Source: Drosophila pseudoobscura
Lineage: Eukaryota > Arthropoda > Insecta > Diptera > Drosophilidae
Assembly (NCBI RefSeq): GCF_009870125.1
Contig: NC_046680.1
Span: 19,797,501-19,861,500, forward strand
Direction of reading: 5' to 3'
DNA length: 64,000 nucleotides
Below, in pieces: positions 49,974-62,293 of this stretch. The stretch's first letter is position 1. Every line of letters starts with the position of its first letter. Position numbers and translations under genes: made by a program. Below the pieces are notes generated by a model that was given only the letters and a program-made list of their open reading frames with translations, did not search any database and was not told the DNA's origin.

Positions 49974-52900
49974 TTACTCGTCCTCAGCCTCGGTTATCGT
50001 AGAGTTCATAATCTGCGTCTCCTTTTTGTACAGAAGCTGCCGATGATGCTGCAGAAGACGATGGGAGAGGAGAGATTGTTCAATCATACGAATATCTGTA
50101 TCTTCTGCAGAGTGCTTGTTCCTACCTCTTCGTTTTGAATCATCACGATGCGATGCTCCAGCTGCGGCGCCAGTTCGCACGAGGACTGCTCCAGATCATC
50201 GAGGGAGGCACGACGCAGCATCTGAGGGGGTAAACTGAACGTTATCAGGGATTCGTTTTCCATTCTCGTATCACGACTGACCTTCTGCGAGTTGCCATGC
50301 GACAGATCCATCGACTTGTTGTGGTGGCCCACAGACAGCTTGCGGATGGGCGATGGGCCGTCCAAGTCCATGCTGTCCAAGCACTGAACCAGGCTATGCC
50401 TCCGCGAGAGCGTCACCAGCGACTGTCGGTGCTTGGTGTTCTGGCCGCACTTGCGCGAATTGATGGCCTTGAAGTGATTCTGCAGTGTTATTCCCAGCTC
50501 TGGACAGGCATCGTCATCCATCTGGTGATTGAACGAGAACAGAGCTTTACAATAGGAACACAAGGAACACCAAATGATGGAAGACTCACGAGAACATTGA
50601 CACCTTTGAACATGGTATAGCCATCGCAGCCCATGAAGATGTAGCTCTTCACGCAGAGCTTGTAGGTCTGCTCCAAGTTGAGGTACTCATCGCCCACCTG
50701 GATCAACTGGGGATCGATGCGCTTGCCGGGCTCTGCCAGTGGATTGAAGGCGAAGCTGATGCCAGCCACTTGGGGAAAGCGTCCTTCCAGCTTGGGATAG
50801 GCCGATACGCCGTTCTCGAGGGCCTGCCACAAGACACGGCCGCTGACCTCGAGCAGGATCAGGGGATCCCTCATGGGTATGACATTTACCAGGTCCCCCA
50901 TGGTGAAGGCTCCTACTGGATGGATGCGGTCCGAGCGGAAGGTGCCGCCATTGAGAATGACCACATCGGCGCCAACCGCAGCCAGGACCACGTCGCACAC
51001 CCAATTGCCGAGATTCGTCTCCTGGGTGCGCACCCGGGAGAAGCGTCCGTCCAGCTCCACGCTGAACACCCCCATCACATCCGACAGCTTGCTCTCAATG
51101 AACTCTGCGGGAGGAACAAGCGAATGATTAGGACTAGAGATTCCAGCCACCAAACTGCGACTTACTTGAGTACTTGGAGAGTTCCTCCTTGAGCTCCGGG
51201 TCCTCCGGTATTTTGGCTGTCACGTCCACACACTTTACATCCGTGGTAAAGTGCTCCCGATTGGCGGGATCCCGCTCGATGGTGATGACCGAGAACTGCT
51301 GGAAGTCCGTTCCGGACTTGACGATCATTTTGCCGTTGATCTCCGTCACCTCCCGGACGTGGTCGTGTCCGCCCAGGATGATGTCGATGCCGTTGCACTT
51401 CTCTGCGAGATTGATGTCGTTGGGGGTGCGCATGTGGGTCAGGGCAATGATCAGGTCGCAGCCCTCGTTGCGCAGCTCACGGGCCAGACGATTGCCCGCC
51501 TCCACGTAGTCGATGAATGTCACTTCGTTGGGGTCTATGGTGGGCAGCGTCTCCAGCCACTCGCGCTCCACCAGCCCAATCAGGCCAATGGAGATCTGGT
51601 TGTGCAAGATGAAGTGGGAGATCTTGCCCCCGCCCAAGGGACGGCCGGTCTCGTTGTCCACCACATTGGACATGAGCCAGGGGAATTCCGTCTGTTTGAT
51701 CAATTTCACCAGCACATCCAGGCCGTGATCTGCAAAGGCAATGATTAGATAACCTTCTGATTCTTAGCCACCAGATGGCTTCGCTTACCAAAATCATGGT
51801 TGCCAAAGACGGCGCAGTGTGTTCCCACCGAATTGAGCACCGGAACCATCTGTTCTCCCTGGGTGAAGGTGCTCACTGTAAGAAGGATCATCAAATATTA
51901 GACATTATGGTCCTGCTGCCCCCCATTCCCCTGCCACTTACACATGCTGGGCGAGAAGGCGTCTCCGCTGAAGAGCACCAGCGGATTGAGATGTGCATAG
52001 CTCTTGATGGCGGTGGCAAATCGGGCTGCCCCGCCCACCGGCTCCGTCTCAGCCATGGACTCGATGTTGTAGACATCGTTGTAGTGCAAAATAGTCAGGG
52101 GCTTGTCGTCGCCCTCGGTCATCTTCAGCAGCTTCTTGGTCTTCTCCAGCTGCGAGGAAATCGACGTGGAGCGGCCGTTCAGGCCTGGAGGTGCTGCCCG
52201 CGACGCTGAACCGCGATGGCGCGGACTCTGTGGCTGGCTGACAGAGGCGTAGACGTACGCGCGCGTGGAGTGTGTCAGCAGCGGCGTCAAGGACTGGCTG
52301 CCGCTGGGGTCCTCTTCGTTGCCAAAGTTGGTCGAGCCGCACAGGGAGGCGGCGGCACTCGATGCCGCGGCGGGTCCGGTTGTCGCGGTGGGCACAGTGG
52401 TCGTCGGCGTTCCCAGCGACAGATCAAGCGAGCGAAAGTTTGGATTGCTGCTCTGGAGCATGGACAGGGTGCGAGTGCCTGCGTCGCGCACCTCGATGGA
52501 AGCCTGCAAGCGAGCAGAACAGTGCGAATGGTTGTCAGTTGCTTCATCCGATATGGAATCTAGCTTTTTCTCTCACTTCACTCTGACACTGACACTGACA
52601 ACGACAACGACATTGAGTAAGTCTGGCCACTCTACTGGGGCCAGGAGCAACTGAATATTCAAGCGGGAGGCAAGAAATCAAAAATAAAGAGGAACAAAGC
52701 TAGGTGGAGGGTGAGGGGGTGGGGGTTGGAGAGCATTTGCCTGGGTAGGGGTGCAGGTTGTGGGGTACACGCATTCACTTGGGGGGTGCTGGGGGTCACA
52801 TCAATAAGTAAGATTTGGATGGATTTTGACAGAAACCTGCTTCAGCCAGCCGACCACGTTGCCCATGGTGGCGGCTCCTCCTGAACGGGTGCTTCCGCTG

Positions 52901-53046
52901 CTGCCCGACAAGTGGCTGAGGCGACGACTTGATCCCGAACCCGGTCCGTGGCCAGACGGTGATGGCGTTGAGGGCGGTGCACCTTCTCCTCCACATCCAC
53001 CTCCGCCTCCTCCTCCGCCTCCTCCATCGGTGCCCGCAGTGCTCAT
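49974..53046 (-). CDS. CG11883: Cytosolic 5'-nucleotidase-family metallophosphatase, complete, 8 coding exons
   Basis: Minus-strand coding exons: 53046-52837, 52503-51942, 51875-51789, 51729-51166, 51104-50590, 50521-50282, 50221-50126 and 50048-49974. Phases agree and the product is 782 residues. There is no signal peptide, so it should act inside the cell, unlike ecto-5'-nucleotidases. A Gly/Ser-rich N-terminus is followed by the calcineurin-like metal-binding motifs HYND (about 210-213), SGDAFSPS (about 249-256), FGNHDFDHG (about 281-289), ALTHMR (about 382-387) and GGHDH (about 406-410). The C-terminal substrate domain (about 475-646) contains GTFRSDRIHPVG and MGDLVNVIPMRDP. The family hydrolyses nucleoside 5'-monophosphates or related phosphoesters; the actual substrate here is not shown. 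The symbol rests on family membership and remembered adjacency to Elp2 (CG11887). Confidence 0.9.
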
Positions 53047-53047
53047 C

Positions 53048-53342
53048 CTACAGACGCTGCTTGGTATGGAAAATCGAAATGGAAATGGCACACAAAAGGT
53101 TTGTTCATGATTCTCGGCTTCACTCGGATTACACTGGTTCGACTTACAAAACGGCCCGGCAATATTTCACGCTACGTAGGCGCATTTTCAATGCAAGAAA
53201 TTAATAAACAAATCAGAAAAGCACAAAAGCAGAAACGGAGAAAATATTTCGTAATTTCGCGCTAAAAATAACGAATGTGCGAGTGCCTCCGCACCTCTCG
53301 GACAATAAACTGCAAATGTGAATGCAAATCAATGTGTAAACT
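53048..53342 (-). promoter_or_regulatory. CG11883: Proximal leader exon and promoter of CG11883
   Basis: A minus-strand Initiator, GTTCAGTTT, places a start near 53342. The leader exon ends at 53148 with donor TTTT|GTAAGT, and a 100-nt intron ends in CTGTAG at 53048, one base before the ATG at 53046. A CT/GA run (53418-53432) lies about 80 nt upstream of the start. No TATA box. The spliced junction leaves T at -3 of the ATG, a weak initiation context. Confidence 0.6.
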
Positions 53343-56300
53343 GAACAAAAGCATTCAATATCTTCTCCCCCATCAATGCAATAACAAGAGAAGAGGCTAA
53401 GAGTGAAAGTGCAGAAAGAGAGAGAGAGAGGCATTGCTCACAGCTCAAGTCTCAGGTCTTATCAGAGTGGAGAGTCATTTCCTTCATTTGCTCATCGAAA
53501 CAATAATGAACGAATCGGACCTACTGTATGACCTCTTTCCCTCATCTCAGGGTGAGACAGTACCAAACAGTCGGCCACAGAAACAGCGACGGAAAGATCT
53601 GGCGAATAGTGAAACGGTTCCACTACATTGACATTGATAATGAAAGCAGCGAGCAAATCGACAAAGTCATCTGCACAATGCTCATACGCAGCGTTGGCGG
53701 TGTCGCGACGAGCAAGGTCTTCGCCATCAAGTGCCTGGGATGCATGAGAGCTGCCTGGTCTGTCGCGCAACACAGCACAGGAGATGATGTGCAGTCGCCC
53801 GGGAACATGGCTTCGATGCACAGTCTCATCAATTGGGGCAGACAGCACCGCTGAAGAACAGTTGCAGACAGCTTTGACGGGTTGGCCAACAATCGAAACC
53901 AATCAGCCACCCCCTTCTGACACTAATTGTGCGGACAACAAGCCATTTGTTCGCTCAATTTGCCAGGGGAATGTCCAATGGAATTCAATTACAGTTATTA
54001 AGTTGTGCGACTACTAATTAATGCAGATGTCGGTGCTAAACTTCAATTAAATTCGTTTGGCTAAACTAAAAACCAAATTAATTTCGTATTTCCGCAAAAG
54101 AGCACTTCAACAAGTTTATCGAAAAACCATATCAAAATGCGCTATGATATTTACAGAAACTGTTATCACACGCGAAAATGCATCTCATTAAGCTGCCCTG
54201 CAGAACCTGCAGAACCAGCAGAGCCCCTACAAATCCACGTACACGGATTATGATTCCGAGAAGCGACCGCAAAATCCCATTTCGTTTTTTGCAAAGACCG
54301 CAAACAGGACACCCATTTTTTTGATACCCGTATATAATCGCTATACATGTAGTACACATGCGTATACTTGTACATATGTAGATAAAGGACCCCAATGTAC
54401 TCTTCTGGAAATTTCGTTTGCAGCAAAAAAAACTATAGGTTTTGCTCGTTGCGTATCTGTGGCGAAATCCGGATCAAATAGGATGCACTTGGCACTGAAA
54501 ATGCGTGGGTTACAGGTATACCAACTGTTTGTGAAGTATTCTAGAGGACACAGAGCACAACGAATGCAATTTCTTTTCACTTTCCACTGCGGCTGGCCAG
54601 GGAGATGTGAAAGTTCTGGGAGAAACCATTGCATGCAATGCATTGGAGAAAGTCGAGCATGCGATGTGTTTTCTCTGTCCTTGACTCTTTCCAGCAAGGC
54701 AGAGGGGAACCAACCGAACAGAGACAGCCTACAAGACAAGAGCCAAGGGTTAGGGGTCAACAAAGTGAGAAGGAGGGAGGCCATACCATCCGCCTGCTGC
54801 TTGTTTTTCGAGAGCCAAAGGACAACCGTTGTTAAGGGAAACACACACACACACACACTTCTACTTAAGGAACGAGTTTATGAAGTTCGGATTAGGGCTC
54901 TGGCTGTGGCTGGGCCTGGGGCTGGGGCTGGGCTCGGGGTCTCCGTTTATCACACATACTCGTAATCGTGCTCGTATGCAGCCAGGTCAAACCACAAGTT
55001 CATTAGCATATTAGGTGTAGGTCCCTCCGACGGGACGGTGCATGCTGATTGCCCTGTAACATTCTAGTTTCGGCTCCGAGACGGAAGTGAAGAGTGTAAT
55101 GAGCAAAATGGAAACACAAACCACAAGCCACAAATGAGAACTGAATTATTAACTAGTTAACTAGTTCTTCATCTAATTTCGAATCCACGCAATTTGAGAA
55201 ACCTCTAGAGCTAGTTTAATGCCGTCCCAACCTTGACATTCGAAAATGATCAATAAGATTTCATAGGTCAAAAATTAGAGCTTTGTTTTGAAAATCCTTT
55301 GAATTCGTCTCACTCACTTGCGTGCGTGTGAGTGCTTCAGGCGTTCTGCTTTCCAAGGGCTCCGTTTGGTGTCGAGTTGGGGTTGGGCCAGCGACTATTC
55401 TTAGAATATCGTTGTGGAATGCATGGGGACTGAAAGAGGCACACAAATATGTTCATTAAATTCATTAACTTGTGCAAGGAATCTAGGAATAGCAATCTAG
55501 ATTCTATCATTAACAAATGAGAACTTAATACTCGAGATGTCCGATAATCGTACTACATAGCGCCTTGCTTTCCTTAAATGATTACTCAATATTCTGTAAG
55601 TAGCGGGATTGCAAGTTAGAACAACCACTAGCACTCCCAGTGGCAAAAACATAGTTAATCGATTTTTTAAACTTCATCTTTAAAGCCTCTTTTCAACGCA
55701 ATTCCTATCCATGCAATTAAGCACGCAACCAGACACGGAATGACACCCACACGCACCCACCCCCCACACCCTTTGGTGTGCCTCTGGCCATCATAGTACG
55801 TGGCGCCAGCTGCTGCTTGTTTTCAGTTTTCAGGGACTGTGATGCTTCAACTCTAAAGATTTAGCGGATGTACGAGTATATCATCATCTACGGGTAATTT
55901 CAACTGCCGGTTGTGAATTAATTCGTGTCAAGGTCTCAAATTTGAGCAATTTTTGAGTAATTCCTCAGCATATTTGATGAAAGCTAAACCTACAAAGTCA
56001 CAAATGTCTTGTATAACTACTTATATCCACAATTCAAATCAATTTAGAGAATCTCAAGGTCAGAGAACACTCAAAAGATACCTGAATGCGATCACACCGA
56101 ATGCCCTAGACCTTGCTGACCAGTGTCACCATCTCAGACACCATCCCATCTCTCTGGGAGCAGAGGCACTTGTTGTAAATGATTAAAATACATATACATA
56201 TTCGAACATATATACAACAATGCCAATCCAATGCATTTCCGAGCACAGTCAGTTCCGAGCGTATAGCAATCAGCTGTGCTAGAACGAGAGTGCTAACGAA

Positions 56301-57085
56301 AGCTTTCTCTCACGCAATATTGGGCTTTTACTCTCTCGCGTCGTGTGTTTCCTATCTCTCTCTCTCTGTCTCTCTCTCTTTATTTTAATAAGCAAACACG
56401 TTGTTCGGACGCTTTATTATTTGTAAGTTAATAAGCAAAAACGTGTTGAACGGTAAACGGTTAGCAATTCTACCTGCACACAATACCCATTACACATGTA
56501 TGTCATGTTCCTGTCCGTGGGTATTAGTGCGTTCATTCTGTGTGTGTATCATGCGTAATAATTTCGTGAGGGTTACGGGTATCGCGTACACTTGAACTTG
56601 CAGCTATCTCCTGGCAAGTAAAAATAAACTGTTTATGCAGTTAAACGGTGCGTAGGCTGTGCTTTTTGGGCCCTGGAGCTCCAGTTCGCCACCTTTGGCC
56701 CGCGAACAACCAACCCCACCCCGCTGGTGACCCGTTATCCTAATGTACGCGTGTGCGTGCGTGGGGGAGGCATTAATAATTCAACACTTTGTGAGCGGAC
56801 AGGGCATTATTTCATTTTTGCAAATCCCTGCGAATTTTTCAATTGACGCATCCGCCCGTCCTACATCATTCACACAATGTACCCCCAATTAGATCACTCA
56901 CAATCACTTTCACTGGCCAGCGTCGTTTGCAATTTGTATTTCACTTAACTGCAGGTTAATCAATTACACTGATAACGCTGATTTTTACCCTGGCTGTGTC
57001 TCACCTCCCCCCCTTCGTTCGTGGCGACTCAGCAGCACTTTTTGCGCGTTTGTTTACGGTCTGGTCTGGTGTGGTCTACACTTAC
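53343..57085 (-). other. CG11883: Presumed first intron of the distal CG11883 transcript
   Basis: No coding ORF is supported here. It contains a CA run at 54842-54859, scattered A/T-rich blocks and a GA/CT-rich, promoter-like patch at about 56230-56400, with TCAGTTC near 56250, whose direction is unclear. Confidence 0.4.
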
Positions 57086-57321
57086 AAATTGCTTCGGCTT
57101 TTGTTGAGTACAAATCCTTTGTGTTTCCTTGTGAAATTGGGCAATTTCCTTCCTATGTCCTGTGCAGCTCCGTTTTTGTGCTCTGTAAAAATGCTACGCC
57201 TGATTTAATTTGTCCTTTTTGTGTACAAAATCTTCTGCGTATCGAAAGGAAACGGTGCAAAGTATGGGAATACGAGAAATGCCGAAACAACCGTTCGCTC
57301 GCGGACAGAAAAACTCTAACT
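57086..57321 (-). promoter_or_regulatory. CG11883: Distal non-coding first exon and promoter of CG11883
   Basis: Minus-strand leader-like sequence ends in donor AATTT|GTAAGT at 57086/57085, with a weak Initiator, GCCAGTTAG, near 57321. It would splice about 4 kb to the acceptor at 53048. It begins only about 0.27 kb past the psq poly(A) signals, so the two same-strand transcription units nearly touch. Confidence 0.4.
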
Positions 57322-57587
57322 GGCCTCCACTTACACGCGAGTGCGATGCGATACGCGGATGGACCCATATGGGGGGGAGAGCATGCGCCAACCGCAGAGC
57401 AGCTAACAGCAAAGCTCTCCCAACATAACAGCGCGAAACGAATCTAATCTGTTGAGCCAAGATCAAATGTAGAGAGAAAGCTTTTTTCGGAAAAGCTTTT
57501 ACTGCTAGCCGCAAGCTTTGGAAGACACCTGTGCAAAAGTTTTAGAGCAACTGAATGTTAGCACGAAGAACAAACGCATCACCCTTA

Positions 57588-57609
57588 TTTATTATTTAAT
57601 CGTTTTATT
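57588..57609 (-). terminator. psq: Tandem poly(A) signals at the 3' end of psq
   Basis: Two minus-strand AATAAA hexamers at 57609-57604 and 57593-57588, with A/T-rich flanks. They are the furthest good signals before the next promoter. Confidence 0.55.
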
Positions 57610-60049
57610 TATAGTACCTCACTTTAAAAATTACGTTATACCAATATTACATTAAATGTGGTTTGTTTCGTTTATTACATGGGTGTTGGGTTGTGTGGTG
57701 TTTTGTTTTGTTGTGTTCTCTCTATTTCGGCTGTTGCATAGATAGACGTTTGTGTTTTCTGGGGATTTTGTTTGTATGGGTTTACATTTATGGTTTATAA
57801 TAGATATTTCTGTATACGCATATTTGATAATCCAAAATGTACTATAATATTGAGTGGTTAAAGGTTACACTTATACGTTTAGTTAGCTTACGGTTACATG
57901 TATTATTTCATTAGTTTTTAGTTTTCCAGTGATCCATTTTCCATTTTCCATTCTCCATTTTCCGTTTCCCCCGTCATTTTCAAATTTCTGGGCTTTTTTT
58001 AATTGCTCTTGCGGCAATCGTAACAATGTTATGATATTTTGCTTCTGTTTATTGTTTTTTTTTTTTAACTTTTATATATGCTAATCGTACTTCATATGCT
58101 TTCATTAATTTACAATGATATACAGTTTTGCTATAAAACACTTGTGAATCCAACTAAAGATAATAGGAATAGAATTAAATAATGTCGAGTATAAGTTAAG
58201 CATATTGCATTCAGTTCTACGGATGATCTATAACGCTAAAATAAATTAGTTTCCAACTTTGATTTTCAAATTCCACATATGTGTATACCTCTACCCCTCT
58301 GCCTCTTCCACTAACCACTAAAAACTATATTCAAATGTATTTACATATGTTGTTTTCCACCACGAATCTCCGGATTCGGATTCGCCTAAACTGAGATGAA
58401 ACCAAAAATAATCAAAGTTTCCTCAGATACTGCATTACTATATATATGTAGATGTATATCCCACGTATTCATATTCGTATTCGTTTTCGTTTACGCTACT
58501 GGAAGTTATCATACATTTGGGGTTTGTTTTTGTTTTTAATTTGAAATTTTTTTAAATTTAAATTTACTATCCAAGCCGATGTCGCTGGAAAAATGTTCTA
58601 TCTCATAAATAATAATTTCAAGGGGCATCTTAAACATGCCCGAAAGAAAACTATTTTAAATGTTCCACCGTAGATGTTCGGGTTTATTATATATATTATA
58701 TGCTTCAATTTTGTTGTGTTCCGATACTAACGTTAGAAATTTTACAAATTCACTTGGAGGATTCCAAGTAAATATCCATATATATATACATATATCTATA
58801 TATAGGTGCGTATTTATTGGTTGACTTCTCTTATATACTCGTATAAGTTTTCGATTTGTTGGCAAATTTCTACTATTTTTCCTTTTTTTTTTCTTTATCA
58901 AAAATACACTTTATTTCACGTTTTACTTCAATTCTACACAATGTACTTTCAACGTATCATAAATTCAATTTTTAAATGAAATCAAAACTAAGTGGCTTCA
59001 GGACGCTTCCGTAAAATTCATATAACTTTCTGATTTTCATCTGGGCTGGTTGGTTGGTTTTACATGCTAATGGATCTAATTGCTAGGACCTTGATAATTT
59101 GGTGTCTATTCTATTTTAAGGTATTTCCTCATTCCTGCCCTCGCTCCCAACCGATAAACGGTGTGGTTTAAAGCATTTGATTTGATTCAAGTGTTTCTTC
59201 GCTCTTCGCGCTATGGTTTGTTTTTTTTGTTTGGGCCTGGCTTTACGGTTTTCACGGCGCTCTTTCAGTCTCACATAAAGCGAAAATAATGTTGGATGTT
59301 GGTGTGGAGGGGAGGGGAGGGAGAAAACTAAAATCAGAATTCTGCTACTTTTTTGCTTAAAACTACGATTTGCTCCTCATTCAAAATTCTCAGAATGGTT
59401 ACAAGTTATATCTGTATCTGTATCCGTATACGTATACGTACGTTTATGCATATTTTATGTCCAATAAAAACGAACTACTCTCCCAGCCGGGAGCCCCAAA
59501 AACTAATTCATTATCTTTCGAGTTTAGGCAAAGCAAAATTCATGTTTCCTGTACGATCTATATATATATATATCTGCATATCTTCCTTTCTTTCTCTTTA
59601 CGGTCTGCTTACACGGCTAGAACAAAGGACTTTGAGAACCTACATCTATTTAACTATGTTCCGTATAATGTAGATAAAGCATATTTCTTGTTGTATTTAC
59701 AATTTATACACATCTCAATTGTGTAATTAATGTCCATCTAGTTTTAATCGTATTTGTGATTGGATTACTCTTGGGAAGTTCGAGATGGGTGGGGGGGTAT
59801 CTATCTGTCTATCTGCCTATCCGACTGTTCCGACGACTGCTCCTAGCTCTCCTACTGTTTGGACATTCGCAAATGAAACTGCATCAGCTTGCGCTTCCAG
59901 TGCTTGTAATTAAATCTAAACTTGATGTCCTCGGACTTGGCCACGCCGGCAATCGTTTCCATCTCTTGCTGATTATGCTCCAGCTGCTGCTGATGCTGCT
60001 GCTGCTCCTGCTCCTGATCGTGCCTCTGGTTCCGCGGCTGATCCTGCTT
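57610..60049 (-). other. psq: Long A/T-rich 3'UTR of psq
   Basis: About 2.4 kb of A/T-rich DNA without coding potential, lying between the last psq open frame and the tandem AATAAA motifs. Two minus-strand TGTAAATA octamers (Pumilio-type sites) are at 58345-58338 and 59701-59694. Poly-T and TATATA tracts (about 58785-58806 and 59560-59573) are frequent. Earlier poly(A) sites are also possible. Confidence 0.6.
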
Positions 60050-60298
60050 TCAACGCTTTTGTTTGGACGATTTCTTGCGCTTGCTGGTTCCAGTAGCTGC
60101 TATTGTGGCCGTGGCTGTGGCTGTTGCTGGAGGTGCAACAGCCGGTCCGCTGACCAACGCTGATATGCTGGCAAACGGCGTGGTGCTGGCCGTGCTGGTA
60201 CTGGTGCCTGGGCCGCCACCAGCTCCTCCTACTCCTACTCCCACTCCTACTCCTAGTCCACCGGTGCTGCCCATTATTGCCGCAGCGTGCAGTGATTC
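60050..60298 (-). other. psq: In-frame open extension after the psq stop codon
   Basis: Directly after TGA (60301-60299) the same frame stays open for 82 codons, to TGA at 60052-60050. The peptide begins ESLHAAAIMGSTGG, continues as Gly/Val, Thr/Ser/Ala low-complexity sequence of the kind found in Psq, and ends in a basic tail, KRKKSSKQKR. No acceptor with a pyrimidine tract is seen that would let splicing bypass the stop. It may be a stop-codon readthrough region, an alternative C-terminus, or chance. The base after TGA is G, which is not the leakiest context. Confidence 0.4.
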
Positions 60299-62255
60299 TC
60301 AACTACGCTCGGGCGTGCCATGGTGCTGATAGATCTGCTGAAGCTGCTGCTGCTGCTGCTGCTGTTGTTGCTGTTGGCTATGCACCACCTGGCTGCTTGA
60401 CGTCACCACGTCCTGCTGCATGTGCTGCGGATGGTGGCCCTGGTGGGGCGACTGCTGTTGCTGCATATGCACCACATGCTGCTGCATGTGCTGCGGCGTG
60501 GGCGGCCCCTGGGACGAGCTGTGATGCTGCGGCGTGCTATGATGCTGGGGCGTTGGCGGATGCGGCGACGGACTGTACGGGAACTGTTGCTGCAACATAT
60601 GCAACTGTTGCATAAATAAATCAGATTGTTTTTAATTGTTCTATCGGTTAGTCAAAGCTGGCAGGCTCTTGTGCGTGCGCGAGTGCGCCGCGTGAGCTAC
60701 TTACCGAGTTCTCCTGACTGTGCTCGATAATCTCAATGCTGCCGGTGGTGTTGCCCGAGGTGTTCAGCAGCGAGACGCCGCTGGTGTTAGCCACCACGTC
60801 GTACTTGCCCCGCTTGAAGCGGCCGTAGAGCGAGCTGTAGGGCAGGTTGTAGTGGATGGCCGCCTGATTGATGGACATTTGGCCAACGCTGCGTGGCGGA
60901 GGGAAAGGGGGATACGACGATACGAGAGTGTGGATTAGTGGGCCAAGATCCAGACTCGAAACAAAGACTCTTACCGCACTGAGTTGAGGGCCTCGTTCAT
61001 GGCGTCTTCGGACCATGGTGTGGGATTCGAACGCGACAGCTCAATGCCCTCCCGCTTGCAGCGTCCGTAAAGTGTTCCTTTGTGGCAGTGAAGTGGAGTG
61101 AAGGGGAGAGAGTGGGATTAGTTTTGGGATACTGGACACACGAGAGACACGAGAGCAAAGTATACAACGCGAGAGAAACAGCCAGGGACAGAGGGTGAAT
61201 CGACCGTGGATCATCAGAAGAGAAGCAACGACGAGAACTTGTGGACAAAATTTCAATCCCGGACTTGGACTTGGATTTGGATTTGGGGCCGACTCACCTG
61301 TGGGTATGCCAAACTCAGCGCTGGCTTTCTGTACAGAGGTATTACCCGCCCGGATCGCCTCCAATGCACGCTCCAAGTCCTCGGGCGTCCACGTGGTTGG
61401 GGCGGCATTGAAGGGCGCCGCCAGGCGGATGCCCTCACGACGCGCTATCTTGTAGAGCGTCGATGAGGGTATGCCAAAGGCTTTGGACGCCTTATTGGCG
61501 GATATTTGGCCCGAGCGCAACGCCTCCAAGGCGTTCTGCAGGGCATCCTCGTTCCACGACTTGGTGCCGCCCTCCTTCTTGGGCGTTTCGATGCCCAGGC
61601 GATGAGCACGCTGCCAGAGGGTGGTCGATGGGATGCCATAAATGGCAGATGCTTTCGTCAGGCTCATGTTTTGGTTCTTTAATGCATCTAAAGCTGAATT
61701 CATATCATCTTGTGTCCAAGCTTTGGGACCATTAAACTGACCTTTCTCGCCAGAGCCAGAGCCAGCCCCACCACCCATGCCCCCACCACCACCAGCACCA
61801 CCGGGGCCGCAAACGCTGCCGCCCAGCCCTCCTCCTCCTCCTCCATGCTGCTGATCCAAGTTCGTGTAGTGCGGCTCCTTCTGATCGTGCGGCGAACCGT
61901 TCGCGATCATCATCGAATCCTCGCTCGTGTCCGAATTGTACATATCTGCCGCAGGACGAGAGGTATAGAGGATCGTTAGCAATCGTTTAGGGACATTAGC
62001 ACTAGGATGTTCTAGTGGGTCTAGCAGCACTCACCCATATGCCCTGAGGACATCATGTTGACAATCTCCGGCGTTATAATCATCCCCGGCTCGTGCTTTA
62101 TCTGGCTCGGATCAATCTCCATGACAGTTGCCCCACCCATCTCCGCGTGCGTCACATGCCCACCATGCTGGGCGTGTACAGCTGCTGCGGCTGCCGCTGC
62201 CGCCGCCTGCTGCTGCTGCTGCTGGTGGTGCTGTTGCTGCTGCTGTTGTTGATGC

Positions 62256-62293
<38 letters not shown>

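Noticed and set aside
50048..50125. C-terminus of CG11883 reading through the last donor to an early stop
   Set aside because: A 77-nt intron with donor GTAGGA and acceptor TCTTCTGCAG gives a phase-correct last exon with a better protein-like tail.
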